Shown here: positions 1 to 13,176 of the stretch, in pieces
Layout of the letters: each line of letters opens with the position of its first letter
Numbering within the stretch: the stretch's first letter is position 1
Translations under genes and position numbers: made by a program
Notes under the pieces: generated by a model
Told to the model about the DNA's origin: nothing
Seen by the model: only the letters and a program-made list of their open reading frames with translations
Database searches by the model: none
Source of the DNA: Prosopocoilus inquinatus
Taxonomy: Eukaryota > Arthropoda > Insecta > Coleoptera > Lucanidae
Direction of reading: 5' to 3'
Assembly: GCA_036172665.1 (NCBI GenBank)
Contig: CM069880.1
Coordinates: 6,388,501-6,452,500 of the forward strand
Length of the DNA stretch: 64,000 nucleotides

Positions 1-119
1 TTCCAAATTTTATTTTTTTTTTGGTATTAACTAGTTAACCTTGGTTGATTTTGTTGATGAATAAGATATCTTGGATTTGGATATGTACAGGAAATTTCAA
101 ATTTCAAGCTGTAACTTAC

Positions 120-258
120 ATGGTCGACATTTGTAAGCAACTTCGACGTATTTTCTAATGCCAGGGCATGGATCTCCTCCGAAAGTTTTGGTCGATGTTT
201 GAAACTTACACTGACGTTTCTTCTGGCAGGCTTCGACCACCGTCTGCAACAGCGAGTA
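120..258 (-). CDS. Internal exon: second half of a SUEL-type lectin domain
   Basis: Read on the minus strand, this 139-bp exon encodes 46 residues in phase 0 plus one base. It begins YSLLQTVVEACQKK and contains FGGDPCPGIRKYVEVAYKC. The DPCPG..KY.EV.Y.C block is the signature of the galactose-binding/SUEL lectin fold of sea-urchin egg lectins, EVA-1 and latrophilins. Four cysteines are visible. The acceptor is CCTAG just before TAC at 258; a second AG 15 bases further in is possible, but using it would drop the usual YSLLQ-like segment. The donor at the left edge is GTAAGTTAC, read from 119 downwards. The phase matches the exon at 2028-2227, so the two join without loss. Family knowledge: these domains sit in secreted or membrane-anchored ectodomains that bind carbohydrates or ligands. 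KYVEVAYKCRP looks more EVA-1-like than latrophilin-like to me; that assignment is inference. The gene continues left of position 1. Confidence 0.88.
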
Positions 259-2027
259 CTAGGTACCGTCAGTCAGATCAGCTGTATATTTCCCCCTTTG
301 GAAAATGAAGCGAGAGCGAAGCGAAAGAACTAAAAATCTGGTGATGTGATGAAACTGACGCCCTTAAAGAAACCGCGCTCTTTTTTATTTATTAATTTCG
401 TGCGTGGGTAAATTGTTAATATCGAGATCGAAATTGCTTCCTACCCTACACCGTATCCAATCTTAAGTGGTAGTTCTAAATAAGTTATGCTCAATTATGA
501 TCAAATAAGCTATATCATCGTATAAAGGAGAGTAACTGTACACCCTGACGTGTATTAAAACCGGTAGAATGGGCTGATAGCTAACCGCACAATGTCACTA
601 ACCCGAAGGGGGGTGCCTTACTATACTACACGTTGTAAGCGAAAACTCGATTTATTTCAGAAATCAAATTCAATCTTCGATGCAGTCGAATTTGAATTTC
701 CTTCCCGCCTGCATGCAACTCTTACTTCATTCAAACTCCTCTCGACTGTCCTTGTTATTTATTGCTTGCGGCTTACGTTAAGGGCATTAGCTCGTTTAAT
801 TATTGTTTTAAGCAGAAAAGAGACGGATTTTATGTTAAAAGCAAATGCGCTGGCTAAACTCAACACAATGATGATGATTGTAGGTAAAGATAACTTACTC
901 GTCCCCAATTCCCTTGAGCGACTTCTTCCCATTTGCTCTGTAAATAAGTACAAGCTAAGTTTTGAACATTAATTTATTATCAACCCTGCTCCATAAATTC
1001 TGACCTATAGGCTCGACTGAAACATTATCTTCAATAAATTATTGCTAAATACGGAACACGTTCGTAATAAAACTTTAAAACCTGAACACCCACATAATTC
1101 TTTTGGCTATAAATTAAAAAAAAAAAAAAAACTGTTACGTATTACGATACAGTCTTACGATTTATTATTTTGTGTTCAAATTCAGCACAATGTGTGTTAT
1201 CTGCAGATTAATATATTTTTTAAGAATGAGTTGCTTCATCATCTAGTAAAATTAAGGACACTTTGGAAGAACGTAGGCTATTCGAGAGAGATGTTATGCA
1301 GGTAGCCTACGCGTTAATTTTTCAAATGCAGTCGTTTTGTTCATTCTATTAAATGTTATTATAAGATAAGAAAATGTATTTAATAAATTTCGCTTGTCGG
1401 TTAAAATTAAAGCTTTCATATAAATTATAAATCTGAAGTTGACGTTTGCTTTAAACTGATGATATTCGTTAAGCAAGTAATTTGCAAATTCAGCGCCATA
1501 GGTCAGATCGTTTTGCACTTACTTATTAATTATGAAACCACCAGGTCTATTTTAGGGTGATTATGTCCGAATCAGTATTGAAATCTTGGGTTTGTTGAAG
1601 CACGAATATATTGGAAAGCTTAGTGTTAATTTGAGGAGGGTTAGTTTTGGGCCAATTCCCTGTTAATTTGTTATTGCGCTAAGACAGTATAAGCTAGGAG
1701 TAAATGAAATATCGATGATTATGTTTCAGACAAACTCACTCGAATCAGTGCAATCTGATGCTGGCTGAAATTCAGGTGTTAATGATTTCTCCCTGCACGA
1801 TTACAACTGCAATTTGCGATTGGCCGAATTATGTGAAAACTGCTCGTCCTGTGTTTCAACGACGTGATTTAAAGCACGTTTTCGAGCTTGATTTTCATTT
1901 CGCCGAGCAGAAAAAAACTCCGTTGGATTTGGGGAGTTGCAGTCGTATTCGTGTGACGCCAACAATATAACAAACAAGCAAATCAGTGAAGCGTGTTAAT
2001 AATTTGAAGTGAAGCTAAGTTACTGAC
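259..2027 (-). other. Phase-0 intron between the two SUEL-lectin exons
   Basis: This 1,769-bp AT-rich interval is bounded by GTCAGTAAC (minus-strand donor at 2027) and CCTAG (minus-strand acceptor ending at 259). It contains a 126-codon open frame on the plus strand at 592-972 and a 70-codon one at 1758-1970. Neither has domain features or convincing splice signals, and I treat both as chance openings. A 15-base A run lies near 1118-1132. Confidence 0.75.
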
Positions 2028-2227
2028 CTCTATCGTTCTTGGCCAAAGGCAAGACGCGTTGCTCGTCCTCACGTTCGTATTTTGAGAGTTTTTCTGACCA
2101 CACAGCGAATTGGACGGAGCTGATTTGCCGTACTGGGCCAACTGAATCGATATACTCGTGCCGGGAGGGCATTTCAGCGAGACGACTTCGTCGTCGCAGC
2201 CAGAACGTTGGAAAGTTCGAAGTGTCC
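2028..2227 (-). CDS. Internal exon: first half of a SUEL-type lectin domain
   Basis: This 200-bp minus-strand exon encodes about 66 residues: GTLRTFQRSGCDDEVVSLKC, then PPGTSISIQLAQYGK, and SNASCLWPRTIE near its end. C....SL.CP.GT.I.I..A.YG is the classic first half of the galactose-lectin domain, the region that in latrophilin includes the conserved ANYGR-type motif. The acceptor is TTTTATCAG before GGACAC, so the preceding intron falls after the first base of a codon. The donor is AGAG followed by GTCAGTAAC, in phase 0. Joined to the 120-258 exon it gives a complete domain of about 112 residues and eight cysteines, consistent with four disulphides. The upstream exon, expected to carry a signal peptide, was not identified; it may lie many kilobases to the right or outside the window. 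Codons are clearly GC-richer than the flanks, as expected for a selected exon. Confidence 0.86.
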
Positions 2228-5200
2228 CTGATAAAAGTGCTTCATTGTTGATGATAACCCATATCGTTCCATTAAAAACCACCACCACCACCAAAAGGAA
2301 AAAAGAAAAGATTTATATTAGTCTAGTCTACAAAACCACCACCAGGTTTTTGAGCAATGCGAAAAGTTAAAAGTGACATTTACTCTTTCCTTTTTAAAAC
2401 TTACAACCTACGTAAATCAACGTCGCTAATACTTTCATGAAATGTCTACTTCATTCTAATAATGAAGCGCGAAAAACCGCAGCAGTTTACATGAAGGTTA
2501 GGATAGAGTAAGAAATGAATGATGGAAAAAAAGAAATCAACACTTTCTACTTCACATTTGAAAGTCTCGGCGAGACTGACAAAAACATTCCAATTTGTAC
2601 GATTCCATTTTGAGATTCGAAATCGTTTCCTCCGGCTTCTTTCCGTTACTTTTTTTTTTGGAATCCTTTTTCATCATTTTACCAAATTCGTTTAGCCAAA
2701 CCGGACACGCTACCTTCTTCGTAGGATTCTGATTTGGGATTAGGCAACCAAAAATCACCTCCTCTATCTTCGTTTCTTGATGCTGGACTTGTCCATCTCA
2801 TCATCACTGTTTTGCCAAATCTTTTTAGTCAAACCGTGGGCGGTTCCTTAAGTAGCCAGAAATAGCTTTTTCTCTAGCTTCTTCCCACAATGTTGGACTC
2901 GCCCTTATCATTGTTACTTTTTCTTTCTGGGAGTCTCTCTTACTATTTTGCCCAATTCTTTTAGCCAAACCGGACACATTCCCTCCCTTCTTTGTAGGAT
3001 TCCGATTTGAGATTAGGTAATCAGAAACTGCTCCCTCTATCTTCTTTCCACGATGTCAGACTCGTTCTGGTTGTTACTTTTTTTGGAACTATCGAAATTT
3101 CTCCTCTTAGTCTGATTTTTTCAAAGTTATCAGATGTAACGGTTTCAACATAACGTGCATTTTAAAACATTCCCATCGTTGACTTTCAAAAATGTCGAAA
3201 ATATAATGCAATATAGAAAAGTAATTCCCTTTTTTTTTATTAGGAATGAATCGAAGATGGCGTTATTATTTGGAGCAAGGGAAAACCAATATAAGGAATG
3301 ATTGGAAATGGTCTGTAGATTTATCGACTAGCAACTGTTGTACACGTGTTTCATATAAGAGAAATATTCCGGCAGATAATAAAACTTCATTTAGCAAAAG
3401 AAAAGACCGTGGAGAAACCTGAAACCCCCGGAATTGTTTTGAAACTCGCATACTTTTTTAGTCAGTTCCGTACTTCTATTTGCTTTACACGCGCACTTTA
3501 CGCCTGCCTTTTCATTCGTATTCGCTTTTTCTATCACGTAAATATAGCCCGGAACCTTCAAATAACCGCGAGAAGAGAAGAAGAAAAAAAACTAACATCA
3601 AATATTTAATTTTCCTATACGTTTTCCTCTTTATTCGTCTTATTCGCAAGCCTTTCCTCAAACAATGGATATTAAAGGTTCAATATTTACATTTCATTTA
3701 ATACACCTCACTAAGTTTCAATTATTGTAAAGTAATGAAATACGTATCCCCGGTTTGCTCAATTATATTTCAATTTAAAAATAATGCGATCGCAAATTAG
3801 AATTTTAGCTCCGACAGAAAAGAAACCAACCCCTTCGCGCCCTTTCGCAGTCATTTTGCTCGAATTGTTGTTGTTATTATTAACTTTGGCTACGATGCTC
3901 TAGATATGCACGTTTAAACAAAGAAAAACAGAGGAAAAAAGAAGGAACTCTCGCCGACTTAAAAATAGAACGAAAATTTTTCATTCTCGCGCGTACATCA
4001 TAGACTATTTATACATTTCGTAACAATTGCAGCTAAACAAAAATAATTTCCTACTCTTGACTCATCTACGTTATAATAATAATAACATAATAAAAACGAA
4101 GATATATTTTTTATTATGAAATATTTCTTAAAGTTGAAAGTAGTATAGTTGGAGCCTAAAGGTACGTGGGATATTTCGCCACCTAACTCAAGTGAAGCTA
4201 ATTCAACACAATTTAAGTCAACTCAACCTGATGCCATGCTAAGAAAATAAAAGAAAAAATTACCGACGGAGTGGAACTCAAAGTGAACCTAATAGGAATC
4301 TGTTTTGGTTGTTTGAAGTATAGTTTTGATCATATAAATGTCTTCAAATTGTATAGGTAATGTAATTCAGTATCAGTTGGTTTGCAATATGTTATCGGTA
4401 TATGTATTTCGGTTGGTTATCTTCGAAAATCCGGATGAGTAGTCGCAGCTATTGTTCTGTAGCAACACGAGCCAGTGGGAATTTTAGCAAAAATTCAGTA
4501 AAACGCGAGCAATAAATCCCAAGTGAGACAGCTACATGTATCCCAGATCACAGCATAGCACCGAAAGTGCATATATTAGGGAAACGGCTGGTCGGCTCAG
4601 CATGAAAATCACAAGAGTCGTCCACACCGGGGCGCCACATTAACGTCACGCCTGTAGCGTCAATAGAAGCAAAAAGGAAGCTTTTTTTCAGCGGGGCAGG
4701 GGGGGGGGGGGCGTTGGCGTACACTTTCAAACGCTAATGGCAAATTGATAGACAAGACGCTTGCACCTTTATAAAAGCGGAATTGTTATTCAGGCAACGA
4801 ACGAACATGGGGGGGGGGCACTGCCCCAACGTCTGATAGGGGCCCGGTAAATATAACTCAGCAACAGCATACTCGGCCAGTCATTCACACAAATAGAACT
4901 TTCTAAAAATTGCAAACAAAACAACAATCCCAAGCGCCACCGGCCGACCGCTTTAATCGTCTTTCACTTTTAAATCCGCCAGCTTTTTCAGGAGCTTTTA
5001 TGCGGCCTATTTTTTTACATTTTGACATCTTTTCATTTATTGTCCGAATGGAAAAGAGGGGTTAATATAACGTCATATAAAATAGAATCAACGCATACGA
5101 CGAAAACAATAACTAATACTTGTCAGAAAAGAGAAATAAAAAAAAATCAATCAAGTATTTAGTTTTCGCTAGGAAAACAAAATGAAAATCTCAAAACATC

Positions 5201-6619
5201 AATAGAATTTATAAATGGCAGACGTATTTCAACTTGTGCCTTAAAGCGATCGCCTTTAGGGCGATTAATTATTTCATAAGCGACATACAAATTGAATTAT
5301 TTGGAAACGAATTAAGTAAACTACTAATTATATGTATTCAACAACGATGGTGTATAGAAATCGACATAGAGCGCGAAAATCTATTTCTATTTCAATTTCA
5401 TTAATTTAATTAAAATTCTTTACTCTCGCATAACATAAAAACCGACGCAAATCAAACGATTAGACTTTATTAAAAGCCATTTATGCAAAGATTACGTTAC
5501 AGGTTCACAACTGTTAGAGTCACCCGGTATAAATCAACTGAAATATCTGCAGAAGATTTTAGTTTATTGAAATTACCAGGTCTAAAAATATTTAATATTT
5601 TAATGCATATACAGGGTGATTGAAATTAAGAGAGATTTGTACGTTATAAAAAAAATAGGAAACTTCAGTGGAAATATGTAATTCCAAACAGGTACGCAAA
5701 CTAGTAATATAATTCTATCTTTACTTACTAAACTCAGCTTATGGACTTTGCAATAATAAGGAATTTGTAATATGTGGCAGTATGCATAGAGAATATAAGA
5801 AATTAACTTCTTTTATGTAGGTACGTATTATCTTAACAAAAGTTACAGTAAGCACATCTAGGGCGAAGTTAAAAATTTTAATGCAGTTTTTTTAACTTTG
5901 CTTAGAGAGGTTTATTTGTTTTATTGTGCATTATAAATTCGTGTAAAATGTAAAACATGAGGTTTGTATTATAACGAAAGCATTCGTGAAGGGTGTTCAA
6001 GCGATTTTTCTCGTTAGTTCACGGGGGGGTTAAGTAAAGAGAATTGAGGAAATCTAAAGAGGAATATAAAGATTATTAAGATCGTTTAAATTTTAAATAG
6101 GACTTAGCGACAAGTTCGGAATAGAACTATTACACTTGATATATCGGTGCAGTTCAATTTTGAACGCACATCATTAATGTAAATTTAGGGACTTTGATCT
6201 TTAAACTCGGAAAGAATTTAAAGTTGAGATTGCTATTTACTTTGGAGGTTTATTACCGTCGCGTTTGCCCCAACACACACACAGTCACAGAGACAACTCC
6301 AGGTTGTCTGAAAAATATTCCGGTTATCTACACCGGCCATGCCGTCTGCGATCCATCACACTTGAAGGTTTCCGCCTCTATTGACACTCTTGCCTTAGGA
6401 TTTGACCATTTTTATCGTCACTTCTTGCGAAAATCTACAAGGATTCTTATCGGTGGGACACAATCGATCCGAAATGAAAACTACATTAGCCGTATTTCAC
6501 GTATGAATTATGGGAACCACTAATCGCCGAGCTTTTACGACCACGTTAATTTGATCTATTTTATGATTATATGTTACGTCGACCGAATCCTATATTTTGT
6601 GATTAACATCGCTAGTAAA
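2228..6619. other. No gene supported outside the 2.6-3.1 kb array
   Basis: The sequence is AT-rich with short open frames only. Two poly-G runs lie near 4700 and 4810. A single mobile-element-like end, TATACAGGGTGATTGAAA, starts near 5609, but no matching CACCCTGTA end was found nearby. The 109-codon open frame at 6194-6523 has no recognisable domain and no convincing splice context. Confidence 0.6.
2630..3095 (-). repeat. Degenerate tandem repeat, about 3 units of roughly 135 bp
   Basis: Units begin near 2683, 2809 and 2946, each with a CCAAAT/CCAATT-(C)TTTTAGCCAAACCG core followed by a TAGGATTC(T/C)GATTTG block. The middle unit is the most diverged. On the minus strand, pieces of each unit read as related peptides, for example SDYLISNRNPTKK in one and GCLIPNQNPTKK in another, with S-K-rich linkers. 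No single frame stays open through the array. It is either an eroded minisatellite or the remains of a repeat-containing coding exon. Confidence 0.65.
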
Positions 6620-7240
6620 ACATTTGCAAACTTTATTAGTCTACCAAGCTAGTATTAATTATCATAACTTCAATTCAATTGAACTTAAACCCCCAGATAC
6701 TCTCTAAAAGGTCACCCACACATACATACAAGATCGCAAACATCATTATCTCATCGTATATTTTGATATAATCACGTGATGGTATTTAGTAAGATAAAGA
6801 ATAAAGAGGAAATATCTAATTTTTTATTAATAACATTCAGGTCTATTCTGTAAGCAGTTCACAATGACTGTTACGCTTGTTACCTAAAAATTCTAAAAAT
6901 CATATTCTCTTCAATTGATTGTTACGACTACGGCATATTGAAGTATGGTTGGTGGATTTCTGTGGTTGCTATACTTACATATCAATTTATTTTTTAGATA
7001 TCAATTGAAATGGGTTGGTGCATACTGAATACACATTTGCAAAGTTTATTAATCTATCAAGGTATTAATTAAAACTAATTACGATAATTATTGTAACTTC
7101 AATTCAATTGAATCTTAGATCCTCTAAAGGGCCATCCGCGCGTACGTACAAGATCACCAACATGTAGTATACTCGTGATGCAAAAAAGTATCACCATCTG
7201 ATCGTATACAATGGTGTTTAGTACAATAGGTAAAAAAGTA
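6620..7240. repeat. Diverged direct duplication, about 200-bp copies about 410 bp apart
   Basis: Both copies share CATTTGCAAA.TTTATTA.TCTA.CAAG, then GTATTAATTA, TAACTTCAATTCAATTGAA, AGAT..TCTCTAAA, and CAAGATC.C.AACAT. The first copy runs about 6623-6800 and the second about 7030-7235. A longer CATTTGCAAAGTTTATTAATCTA stretch marks the start of the second. No coding capacity is visible. Confidence 0.6.
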
Positions 7241-10200
7241 TATAAGTATGAAATCGATATATTTTTGCTTTTAGGATTTAAATCGAAGAGTTTAGATATG
7301 CAGTTCGTTATCGTATGTGATGGTATAGAATACAATTATCGTGATCCAAGAACTGTTGTGATGTGAGGCAAATGATAATACGTAAGTAGTAATACTATTT
7401 TTCTTTTTTGTTAAAGGGAAGTACGTGATCGTCATCTATGTTGGCGAGAATGAAAGTAAGCTGAGAATTTTAATTTCGTAGAATTTCTGTGTGAGTTATG
7501 AGGAAGACAAGAAGATATGAGATAAACGCAGTTGAAAACAAATATTTCCCTTTGTCGCGGGAAAATATTTGGATTTGAATTAATGAGGATTTGAATGCAG
7601 ATGGAGAGGGAGATATTCCATGCATAGTTCGTGTGGCCCCAGTAAATGTGACTGGATGGTGGTGGTAAGGTGGATGATGGTCGGCATTGTTCCAAGTTAT
7701 CACGCTCCGTTCATCAGAGCGCGTTTTGGTCTTGGTTGCCAAGATACGTGACATTATTTCCTAATACTGCTGGCCCATTGCGAGGGCGCGCGCGTCTTTC
7801 ATGCTGATCTGTTTAAAATTTCGAGACTCAGCTGCATCCGCTTGTCGGTGATGTAGATTTACGTCGTGCTCGCACGAAGGAACGCTATATATGGAACTAG
7901 TTCATATTAATATTTTGCAGCAGCTGTCGGTATAGGAGAGAGCACGAGACCCCTTATAATTAAAGCCGTTAGTCTTGTCGTATGCTAATAAAAACATTTG
8001 TCGCCTTTGACGAGGGTCAAAGAAGCAATCTGTCTTATGCATATTGAGCTTTAACGCCACGGATAAAGCTTTCATTTCAGTTGACCTACTCAACAAATCC
8101 TTCCCATCCACGTTATCTTCTATTTTACCTCAATTGTTTTCTAATCACTCCTTTTTCCCCATCCATCATCCCATTCCCTAAGGAATTCCTCCTCAAGTCC
8201 AAATGGTTTAAATGAATTTAAATTACAAACACATTTTATTGTCGTATGCAAATAGATTAATAATTGTGCCTCCTAAAACTCTTCATTAGATATGCGCAAT
8301 TTTGCGCGCACCAAATTAAATTTCCTCACGTACGAAAGGAACGAACTCTTCCTTCTCTTCTTCTTCCTCGTGGCCAAACTAAAATTTTTACGGCCCGATA
8401 TGAGCGTCGGGCTTGCACTTTTTAAAGCTCTCGACACTCGCTACAAGAAATAAACTTCACAACTTAATATTTTTATGGAATACATCTAAAAGGCCTGGTT
8501 ATTATACATTTGATGCGCGCGCCCTGAATTTGATATTAGATCGAGATGATAAAATCGCGGGCATTAGTGGAACAATTTTAAAGTCAAGACCTGAATACTA
8601 AAATGGATAAAACAAAAAGAAACAACAACGTAATTTATTCTGCTTTCTCCTACACTTCACTGCACCGAGCAAGGTTTTTTTTTAATTTCCCACTCCCCCT
8701 TTTTTCTCGGGCGTAATTACAGGTGTGCTCTCTCTGTTTTCATTTGCACATTTTGAACATTCATTTAATTAAGAATTACAAAATACAAAAAAAAAACAGA
8801 GAACTGCTATTACAAAATAATAATAAAGTAAGATAATTTTTTGATAAACAAAACCAGGAAATAAAAACGAAGTAACTACCTGCAAGATGCAATCAAATAT
8901 GAAAAAGTAGTCACTCTTTGTTCAATTTATTTATTGGAAGATTGTGAGCCATGCCATGACAATCACTATTTTTTCAGAGGTACCTTCAAATCTTTACCAG
9001 AGGAGGAGATTGGGGGTTATATCCTTGGAAAATGCTGTTCGGATGTTGGTTTAAGTAAGGGAGCAGTGAAGTTAGTGGAATTGACTTCCGTGGTATGTAC
9101 TGCTCCAAATCATAGCTTCTTTTGAAATACCTGCAAGAGTAATCAAGAGGAAGACCAATGGTAAAATAAGTAGGAGTAATCACCAAAGGTTGTCTTTTTG
9201 AGTCTTTATCACAGGAAGAGATCTTTGATTTTTTAAAGCTTCTTGATTCGACGAAATTTTTGCTGTGAGACTTTCTCGGTGGATAGTGTATGTATGTATT
9301 TTATTTCCAATAATTTTCAGGAAACTGGGTAAGTAATTGAAAATGAACTGTCCAAAAGGGCTGAGGTAGTTAGTTCCACGTAATATAAATTAGTTTTACG
9401 AGTTGAAAGAGGTGCATGAGGAGGAATGGGGAGCAGTCGAGGAAAGCGTTCGGAAAATCTTATCTGCTCGCGAGGCAAATGTTTGTTTCGATGGAAGTTT
9501 TTCTATTTAAAGGAGCTCCGTAGCGATCGATTATAAATTTAGACCGAACCGAGGCGGATTAGAGCAGCACACGTCTGTAATATAATGACCCACGCAGATC
9601 AACAATCGACCGCCCTTCATTCTTTGAACTGAAAGAAAAAAAGAACTATACTTTTTTCTTATAAATCTAAAGTTATTTATTGGCAAATAGGTAATAATTG
9701 CGTGGAGGATGATTGAGTTTTTAAAGAGATTTAGGGCCTATTAGTGATCGAGTATTTATAAATTTCTTTAGGTATAGGTATATTGAATTTGTAGATACTA
9801 CTCACTCATCGAACAACGATGTGCAAATGGTTTTAATTTGTATGGGTAACGCAGTTTTTATGTACGTAGATAAAAATATTTTAAATAAAATTGATAAGAA
9901 AGTTACATGTGAATACAGCCTGAAATACATTTACATTTAACGGTGTTGCATTGAGAATTCTAGTCGAATGCAAGAACTTAATTACACAACGAGAGCTAAA
10001 CATCGAGAGAAATGAATATACAAATCCTCGTTGCAAATTGAGCAATTTCCCGAAGTTGTGCGAACGCATCTGCCATGAAGTAGGGCGGAATTATTCTGCG
10101 GTTGTGCAAGAAGTAAACTGATTTATTGTCTAGTCAGCTTAAGATCTTGAAAAGATGACTGACTCGACCAACTTCTTGTTGCACACCAATTAAATGTCGA

Positions 10201-12311
10201 AGTCCTAGTAAAACTTTATGTTTTGAAGTTTACGTGAGCCTTGTAGTTATAAAATAGGGAATTTACGGGCGAACTTGGCGCATATCTATAAATACGAGAA
10301 GTTTAATGAAAAATAGTTCAGCGAGATCGGGTAATGTAATATGTATGTTTAACGTTATTTTTAGAGAAATATAAGCAGAACGAAATCGACCAAGTACTTT
10401 AAGAGACTTTCTTTCTGTTTCAAAATTTGAAAAGAAACTTTTATTTTATTGATTCGTCCTGGAGGAGGACGAGGGCGTGAGGAGGGGGGGGGGCAATAAA
10501 TCTCGGGAAACAATCCCGGTTGCGATTTAATGGAATCAAAACGAGTTTTTTTTCGTCTCGGAGAAGACGAGAAGTTTGGTTGCTTAAACTCACCCCGAAT
10601 TAAAATACGTAGTGCAAGGCAGTTAATGCAACAAGATCCCCGCACAAATTCTGAAGAGGTGAGAAACTTTTCGGCTTATAAAGTTCTTCTCTTGGAAACG
10701 ACTTATTTTATCTGCAAATAAATTCTTTCGCCATCCTCGTAATTTTGAGTGAATTTTTCAATTTCGAAATTCGAAACTCATTCATTTCTTAACTCTCTCT
10801 ATTTTGAATTAAAATTGGAATTGGATTTTTCTGTATACACTAATCTAGTATCACAGCCATGGTGAACGATATATTAGGTTACGCCACAAGAACACTCGGC
10901 CGTGTATCGATATGTGCATGGAAAGAAAGCGCGAGATCAATTGCGAAAGCGACAGCTGAAAGAGGGGTTCAAATATCTGTGCGCGAAAGAGAACGGTGTT
11001 TAATCCTTCACCACGAGATAACATTAAAATATTTCTGGCAGTTGCGTGCACGTTCTGAATGCCTGCGCTACCATCTACAGATTCTTTACTGTGGTTACAG
11101 CAAAATTTTTATAAATTTAATAATATCTAATTTTTCTTTAATAAAAAAAGAAACAGTTTAATGAATAATAAAAGTGGCTCCTTCAAATATAAATAAATTG
11201 TTTCTGCTTTAGGTGAGGTGAGGTAGAAAAATGTTGAACGAAACTGTGTTAAGCGAGCATTCATTAGTTTTTTATCGGGCCTTCTCGGCATAATTTATTT
11301 AACAGTTGGTTATAAAGAAATTCTGCGAGAACGAAGAATGAAAGTTTCATGCAAAAAAAGCGTTCAAGTTCCTCTTTATTTTGGTGGCATCATGAAAAAT
11401 AAAGGAGACCCCAATAAATTATGTATTAATTTGATTTTCTTTCGAGACAGTTTTCTTTTCTATACTACAGTCATTCAAACACATAGTCTCTGTTAATTTT
11501 ATGTCGGAAGGATAATATTTCTTGAAGAGACACATAATTCCAATTGAGCCAGGCGAAGCTCGAACGCGCTTTACGACCGACTTTATTTGATAGAAGAATA
11601 AATAGTTAAGATACACATGGCAAGAATTCGAACGCATCTGCATTTCCTCGCTTCGAAATTTATTATGTTGAATGCTCGAAAGAATTTCCAGAAGGTACTT
11701 GAGTGTTTATTATCACTGTTTCAGTCATGTGTTTTTCATTCGGAATGTATTTTGAAGTATTTACTTAAAACCTTAACAGAAGCCACATGTACTATTTACA
11801 AATACTAGTTTGATGACGGTTGACGAGAGATATCATTTCATATATTGCCATTTTATTTTTATTGCAATTTAATAATTGTTACATGTATATGTATGATTAT
11901 ATTTTGAAATAAAAGAAACTATGTTGGTAATACTGTTTCCATTCGCTGTTTCACATTTGACAACTCCATGTTACGTTTAAAATAAACCATTCACCTATTT
12001 TGAAACTAACTTCAAACGTTTTGCACATTCGAACAATAGCGCAGGTCGTTATTTAAAGAGTAAAAAGAGAAAAACCTAACCTCAAAGTATAAAAATGACG
12101 TTTCGATTCGCAAAGAGCAACACAAACTTGGCAAAAATAAAATTCGTTTTACATTTACTAGAAAGTTTGAAAGTAAGGTTGCGGAATTAAAAAAAAACGT
12201 ACAAATTTTTAAGCTAGATCTTGCAATATTTGAGTTCCGTAAATTGATCTCTGCCAAACTAACTGACACTGACAACTAAACTTTCAATTTATATCGTATT
12301 TATTTAAATTT
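7241..12311. other. No gene supported; AT-rich intron-like or intergenic DNA
   Basis: Nothing here could be firmly supported. The more coding-looking open frames are at 10530-10721 (starts MESKRVFFRLGEDEKFG, with a GAAGAG/GTGAGA donor-like site near 10658) and 10859-11161. Both lack a recognisable family. A poly-G run lies near 10482-10494. Confidence 0.5.
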
Positions 12312-12491
12312 TCAGCTAGAATCCCTTTGCCGTTCAAGAACACCCTGTTGCTCCCATTTCGTTTTCGTTTCGTTTATTCTGTGTATCGTACTTTTGTTGA
12401 CCCCAAATCTTTCAGCTAATCTTCTTAAAGACCACCTTTTTTCAATTAATGCAACTATTTGATTTTCTTGAGTAACATTTAAATTAAGCAT
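12312..12491 (-). pseudogene. Tc1-like transposase N-terminal HTH fragment
   Basis: The 59-codon minus-strand frame starts MLNLNVTQENQIVALIEKR and continues SLRRLAERFGVNKSTIHRI. The pattern (I/L)..(L/R)R.(L/I)A..(F/L)GV..STI.R. is the helix-turn-helix at the N terminus of Tc1/mariner-type transposases and related psq-like DNA-binding domains. The frame ends at a TGA just after an ERQRDS segment, where a full transposase would continue into a second HTH and the DDE domain. No DDE domain follows on either strand. It is therefore a truncated relic, though a domesticated HTH exon is not excluded by sequence alone. Confidence 0.6.
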
Positions 12492-13176
12492 GTTATGTCA
12501 GTTTGGTGATTTGACAATAAATTTGATAAATAAAATAAAGTTACTTTTCAAATAAAACCCAGTTCACAGCGAGATATTTTGTGTGTATGCTTTTTTTGAT
12601 TCCGTATATAATATTTTTAAATGTCTAACCTCAAAACGCTGGGTGTCACAGAGATAAGTATATTAATTTTAACCAGTAACAGGAATCGTCAAATTAAAAA
12701 ATTTCTCTCTACAGGCTGTCCATTTTTCGAGTGCCACTATGGGGATCTCGCTTATCTTAAGAGATTCGAAGTTAGTTAAATTAGGGGGAAGTTGCACATT
12801 TTCCTGCTGAATAATAATCTAAGAAGAAATTTGAAATATCTTATATCTATCAACATGTCAAACTTTTGTTCACAGTAAAAGAACGTTTTGTTTTTCCAAA
12901 GCTCTCTTCCCAAAAAATTAAAAATTGGGTTTTTGGCAAAAATGTGATATTGGACCACCATGTGTGATACATTGTTATAAAGAGAGAAAAAAAAAACGTA
13001 ATCTCAAAATGTTAAAATCCAAATAATTTTCCCCCCTGTAAATAAACGAGTCCTCTATTATTCTAAACACAGGTTCTAAGAATGGGCAGTATCATTTTTT
13101 TAAAGTTGCTTAGAAACGGTCGTTTGTCAAACAGATATAATTTGATGTCGCCTTTGTCAAGCGTCTGAATTGAAAT

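Noticed and set aside
592..972. 126-codon plus-strand ORF
   Set aside because: It lies wholly inside the lectin-gene intron and has no motif.
4690..4820. Poly-G tracts, also near 10482, 23950 and 28597 (as C)
   Set aside because: Simple homopolymer runs; no consistent flanking structure or G-quadruplex spacing beyond the runs themselves.
5609..5705. CAGGGTG-type element end as a full MITE
   Set aside because: No complementary end was found within about 1 kb, so only a lone terminus can be claimed.
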